A DNA stretch of 9,215 bases from Pseudomonadota bacterium (GCA_023390705.1 JAEWCI010000473.1:1-9215), one strand, 5' to 3'; numbered from the stretch's first letter, positions 1 through 7,353 are shown. Notes: generated by a model from the letters alone, not told the origin. A program made the numbers and translations.

Positions 1-809
1 GTGCCTTCCTGGCGCATGCGCCGAAGCTGCGTATCTGCGCCCGCCATGGCGTGGGCTATGATGCGGTGGACGTGCCGGCGCTGACCGAACGCGGCATCCC
101 GCTGACCGTGACGCCGGACGCCAATGCCGCCAGCGTCGCCGAGCATGCGATGATGCTGATGCTCAACATCGCCCGCGGCACCTTCACCTATGACGCCAAG
201 GTGCGGGGCATGACCTGGTCCAACCCGCCGGTGCCGGATACCTTCGACCTCGGCGGCAAGACGGTGCTGGTAATGGGTTTCGGCCGCATCGGCGGCCGCG
301 TGGCGCGGCTCTGCGCCGCCTTCGGCATGCGGGTGCTGGTGCGCGACCCCTACATTCCGCAGAACACCATCAAGGGTGCCGGCTTCATCCCGGTGAAGGA
401 CCTGGCGGCCGCGCTGGCCGAGGCCGATGTCGTCACCATCCACCTGCCGAGCAACGAGCAGACCCGCGGGATGGTCAACGGCGAATTCCTCGCCTCGATG
501 AAGAAGGGCGCCACCTTCATCAACACCGCCCGCGGCACGCTGGTGGATGAGAGGGCGCTGGCCAATGCGCTCTCCAGCGGCCATCTGAAGGCCGCCGGGC
601 TGGACGTGTTCTGGGAGGAACCGGCCAATCCCGACAACCCGCTGCTGAAGGCGCCGAACACCGTCTTCACGCCGCACAGCGCGGCGGCGACGGAACAGGG
701 CCTGTACCGCATGGCGATGAGCTGCGCCGAGAGCATCATCCAGGTCTTCGAGAACCAGCTCGACCCCGATGTGGTGATCAACCAGGAAGTGCTGCGCCGC
801 AACGCGTAA
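1..809 (+). CDS. D-2-hydroxyacid dehydrogenase, NAD(P)-dependent (5' end outside window)
   Basis: This enzyme should interconvert a D-2-hydroxyacid and its 2-oxoacid with NAD(P) in the cytoplasm. The reading frame is open from base 3 with no stop before the edge, so the GTG at 51 is an internal valine rather than the start. About 268 residues are visible of a family norm of 310-340, so some 50-70 N-terminal residues are missing. The Rossmann motif GFGRIG lies at 276-293. The catalytic Arg is in NTARG (codon 531-533), the catalytic Glu in WEEP (618-620) and the catalytic His in TPHS (675-677), giving the full Arg-Glu-His set of the family. The stop TAA at 807-809 overlaps the ribosome binding site of the next gene, which implies co-transcription. 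Family membership is clear. The substrate (phosphoglycerate, hydroxypyruvate, another hydroxyacid) is not, because the N-terminal substrate domain is mostly absent. Confidence 0.93.
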   Translation, partial: AFLAHAPKLRICARHGVGYDAVDVPALTERGIPLTVTPDANAASVAEHAMMLMLNIARGTFTYDAKVRGMTWSNPPVPDTFDLGGKTVLVMGFGRIGGRVARLCAAFGMRVLVRDPYIPQNTIKGAGFIPVKDLAAALAEADVVTIHLPSNEQTRGMVNGEFLASMKKGATFINTARGTLVDERALANALSSGHLKAAGLDVFWEEPANPDNPLLKAPNTVFTPHSAAATEQGLYRMAMSCAESIIQVFENQLDPDVVINQEVLRRNA

Positions 810-820
810 GGAGTATCACG

Positions 821-2194
821 ATGGCTGACAACCCGCTGCTGGTCCTGGCCGAACACGGCGCCTCCTGGCGCACCCGGCCACTCTCCGCCGAGGTCGAGCA
901 CCATGCCCGCCGCGCCCTGATCGACTGGTTCGCCGCGCTGCTGCCGGGCTGCCTGCGGCCGCCCGCGACGCTGCTCTCGGCCGCCATGGCATCCGAACGC
1001 GGCAGCGGCCGGGCCATCAACTATGTGGATGGCCAGCCCGGCGGGCTGCGCCATGCCGCGCTGCTGAACGCCACGGCCAGCCATACGGTGGAATTCGACG
1101 ATATCTTCCGCGACGCCGGTTACCATCCGGGCTGCCCGGTCATCGGTGCCGCCCTGGCCGCGGCGCAGCAGCATGGCGCCACGCTGGAACAGCTGCTGCG
1201 CGCCATCGTCGCGGGCTATGAGGTCTCCTGCCGCATCGGCATGGCGGTGCAACCGAGCCACTACAAATACTGGCACACCACCGGCACCGTCGGCACCTTC
1301 GGCGCCGCCGCCGCGGTCGCGGTGATCCTGGGTTGCGACACGCTGAAGCTGGCCCATGCCGTCGCCACCTCCGCCACCTTCGCCGGCGGCTTGCAGCAGG
1401 CCTTCCGTGGGGAAGGCATGAGCAAGCCGCTGCATCCCGGCCATGCCGCGGATGCCGGCGCGCTGGCGGCGATCGGCGCCGCGGCGGGCGTCACCGGCGC
1501 GCTGGATGTGCTGCACGGCCCCGTGGGTTTCGCCGCCGCCACCAGCGAGGACACCGGCAAGTGGGACAAGGCGCTGGCCCGGCTGGACGAGCGCTTCGTC
1601 ATCACCGAGATGACCTTCAAGAACCATGGCTGCTGCGGCCATATCTTCGCCGGGCTCGATGCCGTGCGGGAATTGCAGCGGGAGCACGGCTTCACCGCCG
1701 ATGACGTGGCCAGCATCCACTACGGCGGCTATTCCGCCACCAAGGATGTCTGTGACCGCCCGGTGGTGAAGACCGAGCAGGAGGCGCGCTTCTCCGCGCA
1801 ATACACCATCGGCGCGCTGCTGGTGCTGGGCGGCGTGCGCATCGCCGCCTTTGAGCCGGAGAACCTGGCGAATCCGAAAATTCGCGAGCAGATGGCCAAG
1901 GTGACGGTCAGCCTGGACCCCGAACTGGCCGATGCCTATCCCGGCAAGCGCGCCGCCAAGGTCTGGATCAAGCTGCGCGACGGGCGGGAGTTGTACCGCT
2001 ACCAGCCGACCCGCAAGGGCGACCCCGACGCGCCGCTTTCCGACACCGAGCTGGCGGAGAAATTCTCCGAACTGACCGCGCCCGTGATCGGCGCGCCGCA
2101 ATCCGCGGCATTGCTGGAGAAGCTGTGGCGCGGCAGCGACCTGCCCGGCGCGGTGCCGCTGCTGGCGCATGCCACCGCCCGCGCGGCGGAGTAA
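821..2194 (+). CDS. MmgE/PrpD family protein (2-methylcitrate dehydratase / cis-aconitate decarboxylase fold)
   Basis: The 457-residue product has the usual length of the MmgE/PrpD family, whose known members dehydrate 2-methylcitrate, decarboxylate cis-aconitate or act on related tricarboxylates in the cytoplasm. Family landmarks appear in order: an acidic pair in VEFDD (D93-D94), H102 in YHPGCP, H152 in WHTTGT, K202 and H205 in SKPLHPGH, K267 in FKNHGCCGH, and Y328 in FSAQYTIG. By eye these match the conserved polar active-site positions of cis-aconitate decarboxylase-like proteins. The C-terminal part (about 300-440) is the smaller family domain. The ATG at 821 follows AAGGAG at 808-813 at good spacing and lies 11 bases after the dehydrogenase stop. 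No propionate-cycle genes (prpB, prpC) are visible, so a dedicated 2-methylcitrate role is not supported. The dehydrogenase and monooxygenase neighbours suggest catabolism of some other organic acid. Confidence 0.9.
   Translation: MADNPLLVLAEHGASWRTRPLSAEVEHHARRALIDWFAALLPGCLRPPATLLSAAMASERGSGRAINYVDGQPGGLRHAALLNATASHTVEFDDIFRDAGYHPGCPVIGAALAAAQQHGATLEQLLRAIVAGYEVSCRIGMAVQPSHYKYWHTTGTVGTFGAAAAVAVILGCDTLKLAHAVATSATFAGGLQQAFRGEGMSKPLHPGHAADAGALAAIGAAAGVTGALDVLHGPVGFAAATSEDTGKWDKALARLDERFVITEMTFKNHGCCGHIFAGLDAVRELQREHGFTADDVASIHYGGYSATKDVCDRPVVKTEQEARFSAQYTIGALLVLGGVRIAAFEPENLANPKIREQMAKVTVSLDPELADAYPGKRAAKVWIKLRDGRELYRYQPTRKGDPDAPLSDTELAEKFSELTAPVIGAPQSAALLEKLWRGSDLPGAVPLLAHATARAAE
2187..2191 (+). 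promoter_or_regulatory. Ribosome binding site fixing the start of the oxidoreductase
   Basis: CGGAG at the very end of the MmgE/PrpD gene lies 8 bases before the ATG at 2200. This supports 2200 rather than the in-frame upstream start at 2125, which would add 25 Arg/Ala-rich residues not found at the N-terminus of this family. Confidence 0.6.
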
Positions 2195-2199
2195 CGGCG

Positions 2200-3228
2200 A
2201 TGCAGTTCGGCATCTTCGACCAGAACGACGCCGGGCTGCTGCCATTCGGCGATCACTACGAAAGCCGGTTGCGGCTCTGCGAATTCTACGACCGCGCCGG
2301 CTTCACCACCTATCACCTGAGCGAGCACCACGCGACGCCGCTGAGCCTGGCGCCGGCCACCGGCGTCTTTCTTTCCGCCGTCGCGCAGCGGACGCAGCGC
2401 CTGCGCTTCGGGCCGCTGGTCTATATCCTGCCGGTGGGGCACCCGCTGCAACTGGCGGAAGAGATCTGCATGCTCGACCAGATGAGCGGCGGGCGCTTCG
2501 CCCTGGGTGTCGGGCGCGGCGCCTCGCCGCATGAGCTGGCCTATCACGGCGTGCAGGCCGCGGAGGCACCGGCACGGTACCGCGAGGCGCTGGCGCTGCT
2601 GCTGCAGGCGCTGAACAGCGACGTGCTGAATTTCGAGGGCCGGTTCTACCAGTACAGGGATGTGCCCATCCTGCTGAAGCCGGTGCAGCGCCCGCACCCG
2701 CCGCTGTGGTACGGGCTGGCGACGCCGGAAGCCGCGGCGTGGCCGGCGCAGAACGCGGTGAACGTGGTGTGCAACGGCCCGACCGAGCGGGTAGCCGCCA
2801 TTGCCGCGCGCTACCGCGCCGAATGGCTGGCCACCGGCAAGCCGGCCGGGGCGATGCCGCGCATCGGTCTCAGCCGCGCCGTGGTCATCGCCGACAGCGC
2901 GGAGGAAGCGCTGGAGACGGCGCGGCGTGGCTGGCGGCGCTACCATGAAAGCTTCTACCTGCTGTGGAGGAAGCACGGCACCAGCCCGCAATATGCCCGC
3001 ACCCCGCTGGACTATGCCGAACTGGTGGAAAGCGGCACCGGCTTCGCCGGCACGGCTTCCCAGGTGCGCGACGCGCTGCTGCGGCAGGCGGCGGAAACGG
3101 GCGTGAACTACCAGGTTTCGCGCTTCGCCTTCGGCGACCTGACGCATGAGGAAGCGCTGCGCAGCGCCCGCCTCTTCGCCCAGGAAGTGATGCCGGCATT
3201 GCAGGAACAATACCGCAAGGCGGCGTAG
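2200..3228 (+). CDS. LLM-class (luciferase-like) flavin-dependent oxidoreductase
   Basis: The 342-residue product is a bacterial luciferase-like monooxygenase with a TIM-barrel fold that uses reduced flavin (FMNH2 or F420H2) and usually O2. It starts in typical style with MQFGIFDQND. It carries the SEHHA segment (residues 41-45) where luciferases have their EHH motif, the GPLVYILPVGHPLQLAEE strand-helix (71-88), the DQMSGGRFALGVGRG segment (93-107) that is the hallmark of the group, and RPHPPLWYG (164-172). The C-terminal GFAGTASQVRDAL (281-293) is also standard. Start 2200 leaves 5 bases after the upstream stop, so translation is probably coupled. In a catabolic operon such enzymes often oxidise esters, ketones or C-S/C-N compounds. 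The substrate cannot be inferred here, and no separate flavin reductase gene is visible. Confidence 0.92.
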   Translation: MQFGIFDQNDAGLLPFGDHYESRLRLCEFYDRAGFTTYHLSEHHATPLSLAPATGVFLSAVAQRTQRLRFGPLVYILPVGHPLQLAEEICMLDQMSGGRFALGVGRGASPHELAYHGVQAAEAPARYREALALLLQALNSDVLNFEGRFYQYRDVPILLKPVQRPHPPLWYGLATPEAAAWPAQNAVNVVCNGPTERVAAIAARYRAEWLATGKPAGAMPRIGLSRAVVIADSAEEALETARRGWRRYHESFYLLWRKHGTSPQYARTPLDYAELVESGTGFAGTASQVRDALLRQAAETGVNYQVSRFAFGDLTHEEALRSARLFAQEVMPALQEQYRKAA

Positions 3229-3252
3229 CCCGCCGGAAAGGGAGAGAAAGCC

Positions 3253-4383
3253 ATGACCTTCCCGCTGCCCGAATCGAATCCGGAGGCGCTCGGCCTCGAT
3301 CCGCGCCGGCTGGAGAAGCTGTGCGGCATGATCGAACGCCACATCGCCGAAGGCAGGCATCCCGGCGCGCAGCTTGCCATCGCGCGCCATGGCAAGCTGG
3401 CGCTGTTCCGCAGCTTCGGCCAGGCGAGCGTGGAGGATGGCCGGGCGGCGGACAACGGCACGCTCTTCCTGCTGTATTCCAATACGAAGGTGGTCACCGC
3501 CGCGGCGGTATGGTCGCTGGTGGAGGACGGGCTGCTGCGCTTCGGCGACACCATCGCCCAGCATGTCCCGGGCTTCGAGGCGCATGGCAAGGGCGGCATC
3601 ACCGTCATCGATCTGCTGACCCACCAGGCCGGCTTCCCCAATGCCGTGGTGCCGCCGGCAGCCTTCGAGGACCATGACCTGCTGCGCCGCACGGTCTGCG
3701 ACTTCCAACTCGAATGGCCGACCGGCTCCAAGGTCCGCTACCACCCGGCGGCGGCGCATTGGACCGCGGCGGTGCTGATGGAAGCGATCACCGGCCAGGA
3801 TTTCCGCCAGGTGATCCAGGAACGCGTCATCGCCCCGCTGGGGCTGCAGGACGAGCTTTTCGTCGGCGTGCCGCCGGCCCAGCAACCGCGCTGCGCCGCG
3901 ATCTACGACCCGCCGAAGGAGGGGCAATTCCCGCTGCGCCCGCTGGAGAACAACGCGCCCTCCCGCACCGCCGGCATCCCGGGCGGTGGCGGCTATGCCA
4001 CGGCGCGGGCCATGGCGGCTTTCTACCAGGCTCTCGGCCATGGCGGGGCGATCAATGGCCGCCGCATCCTCTCGCCGCGCATGGTGGAATACGTCACGCG
4101 CAACTTCACCGGCGACCGCCTGGACGAATACATGAATGCGGTGATGCATCGCGGCATCGGCCCGCATTCGCGCGGCGAAACACCGGTGGGCCGCGGCCTC
4201 GGCACCATCGGCCATCCGCGGACCTTCGGCCATGGCGGTGTCGGTTCCTCCTATTCCTGGGCGGACCCGGCCTCGGGCGTGTCCTTCTGCTTCCTGTCCA
4301 ATTGCCGGCAGGAGGATGCCTGGCATGGCGGGCGGATGGACATCCTCAGCAACATGGCGCACGCGGCCATCATCGGGGACTGA
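3253..4383 (+). CDS. Serine hydrolase of the beta-lactamase / class C esterase family
   Basis: The 376-residue product belongs to the family of class C beta-lactamases, DD-peptidases and EstB-type esterases. The nucleophile motif SxxK is S76-N-T-K79 in LLYSNTKVV. The second motif, normally YxN, appears as Y163-H-P in VRYHPAAAHW, so the Tyr is kept but the Asn is not. The third motif, normally KTG, is probably H327-G-G in FGHGGVGSS, as in many non-lactamase relatives. GLLRFGDTIAQHVP (93-106), LLTHQAGFPN (121-130) and VIAPLGLQDE (192-201) are standard family segments. No signal peptide is present, which favours a cytoplasmic esterase or amidase over a secreted beta-lactamase. The ATG at 3253 follows AAGGGAGAG (3238-3246) and lies 24 bases after the oxidoreductase stop. 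As last gene of the cluster it may hydrolyse an ester or lactone of the pathway, which is inference. Confidence 0.9.
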   Translation: MTFPLPESNPEALGLDPRRLEKLCGMIERHIAEGRHPGAQLAIARHGKLALFRSFGQASVEDGRAADNGTLFLLYSNTKVVTAAAVWSLVEDGLLRFGDTIAQHVPGFEAHGKGGITVIDLLTHQAGFPNAVVPPAAFEDHDLLRRTVCDFQLEWPTGSKVRYHPAAAHWTAAVLMEAITGQDFRQVIQERVIAPLGLQDELFVGVPPAQQPRCAAIYDPPKEGQFPLRPLENNAPSRTAGIPGGGGYATARAMAAFYQALGHGGAINGRRILSPRMVEYVTRNFTGDRLDEYMNAVMHRGIGPHSRGETPVGRGLGTIGHPRTFGHGGVGSSYSWADPASGVSFCFLSNCRQEDAWHGGRMDILSNMAHAAIIGD

Positions 4384-4390
4384 CGGCTGC

Positions 4391-4443
4391 GGCCCTGGCC
4401 GGTGCCGGGCCCATGCCCCGTGCTTGCCAGGGCGTGGCCTGGC
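4391..4443 (+). terminator. GC-rich inverted repeats after the serine hydrolase; possible terminator
   Basis: GCCCTGGC (4392-4399) is the exact reverse complement of GCCAGGGC (4426-4433), and GCCAGG (4426-4431) can instead pair with CCTGGC (4438-4443) over a 6-base loop. The two pairings exclude each other. No T-run follows, so this is not a classical intrinsic terminator. Its position between two functional clusters makes an end-of-transcript structure plausible. Confidence 0.3.
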
Positions 4444-4447
4444 GGGC

Positions 4448-4476
4448 TTGGCACTTGGCTGAGAATGATGTTAAGA
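4448..4476 (+). promoter_or_regulatory. Possible sigma-70-type promoter of the iron transport genes
   Basis: TTGGCA at 4448-4453 matches five of six bases of the -35 consensus TTGACA. The spaced AT-richer stretch around 4469-4476 is the only -10 candidate, and it matches TATAAT poorly. It lies inside the dyad at 4460-4486, so a repressor bound there would block it. The call rests mostly on position. Confidence 0.25.
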
Positions 4477-4486
4477 AGCATTCTCA
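4460..4486 (+). promoter_or_regulatory. 27-base dyad resembling a Fur-family operator
   Basis: TGAGAATG (4460-4467) and CATTCTCA (4479-4486) are perfect inverted repeats around an 11-base centre. Each outer heptamer, TGAGAAT or ATTCTCA, matches six of seven bases of the Fur half-site TGATAAT / ATTATCA. The whole can be read as two 7-1-7 Fur motifs of opposite orientation offset by 12 bases, the inner halves being weaker. It is AT-rich in very GC-rich surroundings and lies 23 bases before the start of a ferric-iron binding protein gene, exactly where iron-dependent repression would be expected. Irr or another Fur-family regulator would be an alternative. Confidence 0.6.
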
Positions 4487-4509
4487 ACAACTGCCCAGGG
4501 CCCATCGCC

Positions 4510-5556
4510 ATGCCCCAGCCCGTCCGCCTCGCCCTCACCCGCCGGGCCGGCCTTGCCGCCCTGGCGGCCAGCGCCCTGCTGCCGGCCCGGCGCGCCGCCG
4601 CAGCCGAGGAGGTGAATGTCTATACCACGCGGGAGCCGGGGCTGCTGAACCCCCTGCTGCACGCCTTCAGCGAATCCACGGGCATCAAGGCCAATGCGCT
4701 GTTCCTCCGCCAGGGCCTGGCGGAGCGGGTCCAGGCCGAAGGCAGCAACTCCCCGGCCGACCTGCTGATCACCGTGGATATCGGCGATCTGTTGGACCTG
4801 GTGCGCCGCGGCCTCATCCAGCCGATCCGGTCCGCCGTGGTGGAAGCCGCCGTGCCGCCGCAATTGCGCGGCACCGACGGCCAATGGACCGCGCTTTCGC
4901 TGCGCGCCCGCGCCATCCTGGTCTCGCGGGAACGGGTGCAGGACGCCGACCTTACCTATGAATCCCTGGCCGACCCGCGCTGGCGCGGCAAGGTCTGCAT
5001 CCGCAGCGGCCAGCACCCTTACAACACCGCCCTCTTCGCTGCCATGATCGCGCATCGGGGCGAAGCGGCGACGGAGCAATTCCTCACCGGGCTGAAGGCC
5101 AACCTTGCTCGCCGGGCCGCCGGCGGCGACCGCGAGGTCGCCCGCGACATCATGGGCGGGCTGTGCGACATCGGCGTCAGCAACACCTACTACATGGGGA
5201 TCATGCTCTCCGGCCGGGGCGGCGCGGAGCAGCAGGCCTGGGGCCGTGCCGTGCGCGTCATCCTGCCGCGCTTCGCCGATGGTGGGACGCATGTGAACGT
5301 CTCGGGCGCCGTGATCGCCAGGCATGCGCCGCACCGCGCCAATGCCGTGAAGCTGCTGGAATACCTGCTCTCGCCCCCGGCGCAGCGCATCCTGGCGGAT
5401 GGCAATTTCGAATACCCCGTGCGCCCGGACGTGCCACCGCATCCCATCCTGGCCGAACTCGGCACGCTGAAGCCGGACAGCCTGCGGCTGGACGCCATTG
5501 CCGCCCAGCGCAACGCCGCCAGCCAATTGGTGGACCGCGTCGGCTTCGACCGCTGA
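4510..5556 (+). CDS. fbpA: Ferric iron ABC transporter, periplasmic substrate-binding protein (FbpA/AfuA/FutA type)
   Basis: The 348-residue product binds Fe(3+) in the periplasm and hands it to the inner-membrane permease. The mature protein begins near EEVNVYTTRE, followed by family segments: STGIKANALF (56-65), the stretch with AEGSNSPADLLITVD (76-90) and GLIQPIRS (101-108). A Tyr pair, Y227-Y228 in SNTYYMG, matches the iron-coordinating Tyr-Tyr of FbpA proteins. The export signal runs over residues 1-32 with TRRAGLA (10-16), a hydrophobic LAALAASALL and an Ala-rich cleavage region, which looks like a Tat signal. The ATG at 4510 is chosen because it gives a normal signal peptide. In-frame ATGs at 4465 and 4468 fall inside the putative operator, and the one at 4402 lies even further upstream. 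The ribosome binding site is weak (CAGGG near 4495-4499). The permease gene follows after 28 bases, so the two are probably co-transcribed. Confidence 0.9.
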   Translation: MPQPVRLALTRRAGLAALAASALLPARRAAAAEEVNVYTTREPGLLNPLLHAFSESTGIKANALFLRQGLAERVQAEGSNSPADLLITVDIGDLLDLVRRGLIQPIRSAVVEAAVPPQLRGTDGQWTALSLRARAILVSRERVQDADLTYESLADPRWRGKVCIRSGQHPYNTALFAAMIAHRGEAATEQFLTGLKANLARRAAGGDREVARDIMGGLCDIGVSNTYYMGIMLSGRGGAEQQAWGRAVRVILPRFADGGTHVNVSGAVIARHAPHRANAVKLLEYLLSPPAQRILADGNFEYPVRPDVPPHPILAELGTLKPDSLRLDAIAAQRNAASQLVDRVGFDR

Positions 5557-5584
5557 TGGCCTGCTGCCGGCGGCGCACCGGGGC

Positions 5585-7252
5585 ATGACGATGACGCGCC
5601 TTGCCGCCGCCGCCATCCTGCTGATGGTGCTGCTGCCGCTGGCCATGCTGGGCTGGCTGGCGGCGCAGGGCTCCGGCGCGCTCTGGCCGCATCTCGTCGC
5701 GCATGTGGTGCCGGATGCAGCGCAGCAGACCCTGCTGCTGCTGGGCGGGGTGGCGCTGGTGGTGACGCCGGTGGGCGCCGGCTGTGCCTGGCTGGTGGCA
5801 AGCTGCGACTTCCCGCTCCGCCGCTGGGTGCAGTGGCTGCTGCCGCTGCCGCTGGCGGTGCCGACCTATATCGTCGCCTATGCCTATCTGGACCTGCTGC
5901 ACCCGATAGGCCCGCTGCAATCGGTGCTGCGTTCGGCATTGGGCATCACCGACCCGCGGCACTCCCTGCTGCCCGACCCGCGTTCCCTGCCCGGCTGCAT
6001 CCTGCTGCTGGGCTTCGTGCTTTACCCTTACGTCTATCTCAGCGCCCGCGCCGCCTTCCTGATGCAGTCGCGCGCCATGCTGGCGGCGGCCCGCTCGCTC
6101 GGCGCCACCGGCTTCACCATCTTCCGCCGGGTGGTGTTGCCATTGGCCTGGCCGGGCATCGCGGTGGGCCTCAGCCTGGCGCTGCTCGAAACGCTGAACG
6201 ACATCGGCGCGGCGGAATATCTCGGCGTCCGCACCCTGACGCTTTCGGTCTATGTCACCTGGACCACCCGTTCCTCGCCCGAGGGCGCGGCGCAGATCGC
6301 GCTGGTCCTGCTGATGCTGGCGGCGCTGCTGGCGGGGGTGGAACAGCTTGGCCGGCGCCGCAGCGGCGATTGGGGGCACCAGGACATGGCGCCGCCGCGC
6401 CGCCGCCTCTCACCCGTGCTGCAGGCGCTGGCCTTGCTGGCCTGCCTGCTGCCGGTGCTGCTCGGCTTCCTGCTGCCGGCCGGTTACCTGGCCAGGGTGG
6501 CGTTCGACCGGGTGCGGGAATTCGGCCTGCCGCCGGACCTGCCCATCTGGGTCTGGAACAGCGTGCTGACGTCCGGTGTCAGCACCCTGGTCGCGGTGGC
6601 GCTGGGCCTACTGCTGGCCTTCCTGGCGCGGCGGGAAGGGCCGCGCGGCGCCTGGGTGCTGCGCCTGGCCAGCCTAGGCTATGCGGTGCCGGGCACGGTG
6701 CTGGCGCTGGGCCTGCTGCTGCTGCTGGGCAAGCTGGACGGCGCAATAGACAGCGCCGCGCGGCAGTTGTTCGGCTTCGGCACCGGGCTGCTCTTCTCCG
6801 CCTCCGGCGCCGCGCTGGTCTATGCCTATGTCGCGCGCTTCCTGGCGATTCCGGCCGGTGGGCTGCATGCCGGCTATGGCCGTCTGCCGCGCACCCTGGA
6901 TGCCGCCAGCCAAAGCCTCGGCGCCGGCGCCTGGCTCACGGTGCGGCGGGTGCATCTGCCGGCGCTGCTGCCGGCGCTGGGCGCGGCCGCGCTCCTGACC
7001 TTCATCGACGCCATGAAGGAGCTGCCGGCCACCCTGCTGCTGCGGCCGCTGAATGTGGAAACCCTGGCCACCTTCGTCCATGGCGAAGCCGCCCGCGGCA
7101 CCTATGAGGACGGAGCGATCGCCGCGCTGCTGATCGTCTTCGTCGGCATGCTGCCCATCCTGGTGCTCGGCCGGATCACCGCCTGGCTGACGGGACGGGA
7201 GCGCGCGGTGCCGCCGGCCCGGCTGCCCATTGCCACCGCCCCGGCGGAGTAG
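5585..7252 (+). CDS. fbpB: Ferric iron ABC transporter, fused two-domain permease (FbpB/AfuB type)
   Basis: The 555-residue inner-membrane protein carries two binding-protein-dependent permease domains in one chain, the FbpB/SfuB arrangement with about twelve membrane segments. The ATPase-contacting EAA loops are at about 167-186 (AAARSLGATGFTIFRRVVLP) and 440-459 (AASQSLGAGAWLTVRRVHLP). TLNDIGAAEYLGVRTLTLSVY (203-223) and the region with FIDAMKELPATLLLRPLN (473-490) are characteristic of iron permeases. A hydrophilic linker (about 256-276, GRRRSGDWGHQD...) joins the halves. The ATG at 5585 places a hydrophobic segment right at the N-terminus; the ATG at 5591 is an alternative. Upstream in-frame codons overlap the 3' end of the binding protein gene. 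The ribosome binding site is poor, suggesting coupling to the upstream gene. The cognate ATPase (FbpC) is not encoded in the window: the next gene is a cyclase. Confidence 0.91.
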   Translation: MTMTRLAAAAILLMVLLPLAMLGWLAAQGSGALWPHLVAHVVPDAAQQTLLLLGGVALVVTPVGAGCAWLVASCDFPLRRWVQWLLPLPLAVPTYIVAYAYLDLLHPIGPLQSVLRSALGITDPRHSLLPDPRSLPGCILLLGFVLYPYVYLSARAAFLMQSRAMLAAARSLGATGFTIFRRVVLPLAWPGIAVGLSLALLETLNDIGAAEYLGVRTLTLSVYVTWTTRSSPEGAAQIALVLLMLAALLAGVEQLGRRRSGDWGHQDMAPPRRRLSPVLQALALLACLLPVLLGFLLPAGYLARVAFDRVREFGLPPDLPIWVWNSVLTSGVSTLVAVALGLLLAFLARREGPRGAWVLRLASLGYAVPGTVLALGLLLLLGKLDGAIDSAARQLFGFGTGLLFSASGAALVYAYVARFLAIPAGGLHAGYGRLPRTLDAASQSLGAGAWLTVRRVHLPALLPALGAAALLTFIDAMKELPATLLLRPLNVETLATFVHGEAARGTYEDGAIAALLIVFVGMLPILVLGRITAWLTGRERAVPPARLPIATAPAE

Positions 7253-7353
7253 CCGGGCCGCCGCCGCGCCTGTAGCATCCCCGGGGAGAAGCCGGACCGC
7301 GATCGCCCGAGGCGGAATCGCCATCCCAACAACCCTAGCCCCGGAGGAACGCC
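7253..7353 (+). other. Intergenic region between permease and cyclase genes
   Basis: This 101-base gap follows a short dyad across the permease stop (CCCGGC 7240-7245, GCCGGG 7252-7257). It contains an 8-base palindrome CCCCGGGG (7279-7286) next to TGTAGCAT (7271-7278), which weakly resembles a -10 element but has no matching -35. The gap is large enough for a separate promoter for the cyclase gene, but none is convincing. Confidence 0.35.
7343..7347 (+). promoter_or_regulatory. Strong ribosome binding site of the cyclase gene
   Basis: GGAGG lies 6 bases before the ATG at 7354. It is the best Shine-Dalgarno match in the window, points to efficient independent initiation and fixes this start. 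Confidence 0.8.

Noticed and set aside
1999..4362. 787-residue minus-strand open frame, and the similar 631-residue one at 350-2245
   Set aside because: Both lie opposite well-recognised + strand genes and cross their boundaries. Their products are rich in Arg, Ala, Gly, Gln and His with no family motif, as expected for antisense frames in very GC-rich DNA.
3714..4961. 415-residue + strand frame overlapping the serine hydrolase and iron-binding protein genes
   Set aside because: It is out of frame with both recognised genes and has a Pro/Arg/Gly-rich product, so it is a shadow.
4471..6379. Minus-strand open frames at 4471-5646 and 5258-6379
   Set aside because: They are antisense to the iron-binding protein and permease genes, show low complexity, and have no plausible domain.
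5833..7107. 424-residue + strand frame inside the permease gene
   Set aside because: It is a shifted frame of the permease with Ala/Gly/Arg-rich composition. The permease frame has the EAA loops and membrane segments.
7271..7278. TGTAGCAT as a -10 element for the cyclase gene
   Set aside because: No -35-like hexamer lies at suitable spacing, and a single weak hexamer is expected by chance.
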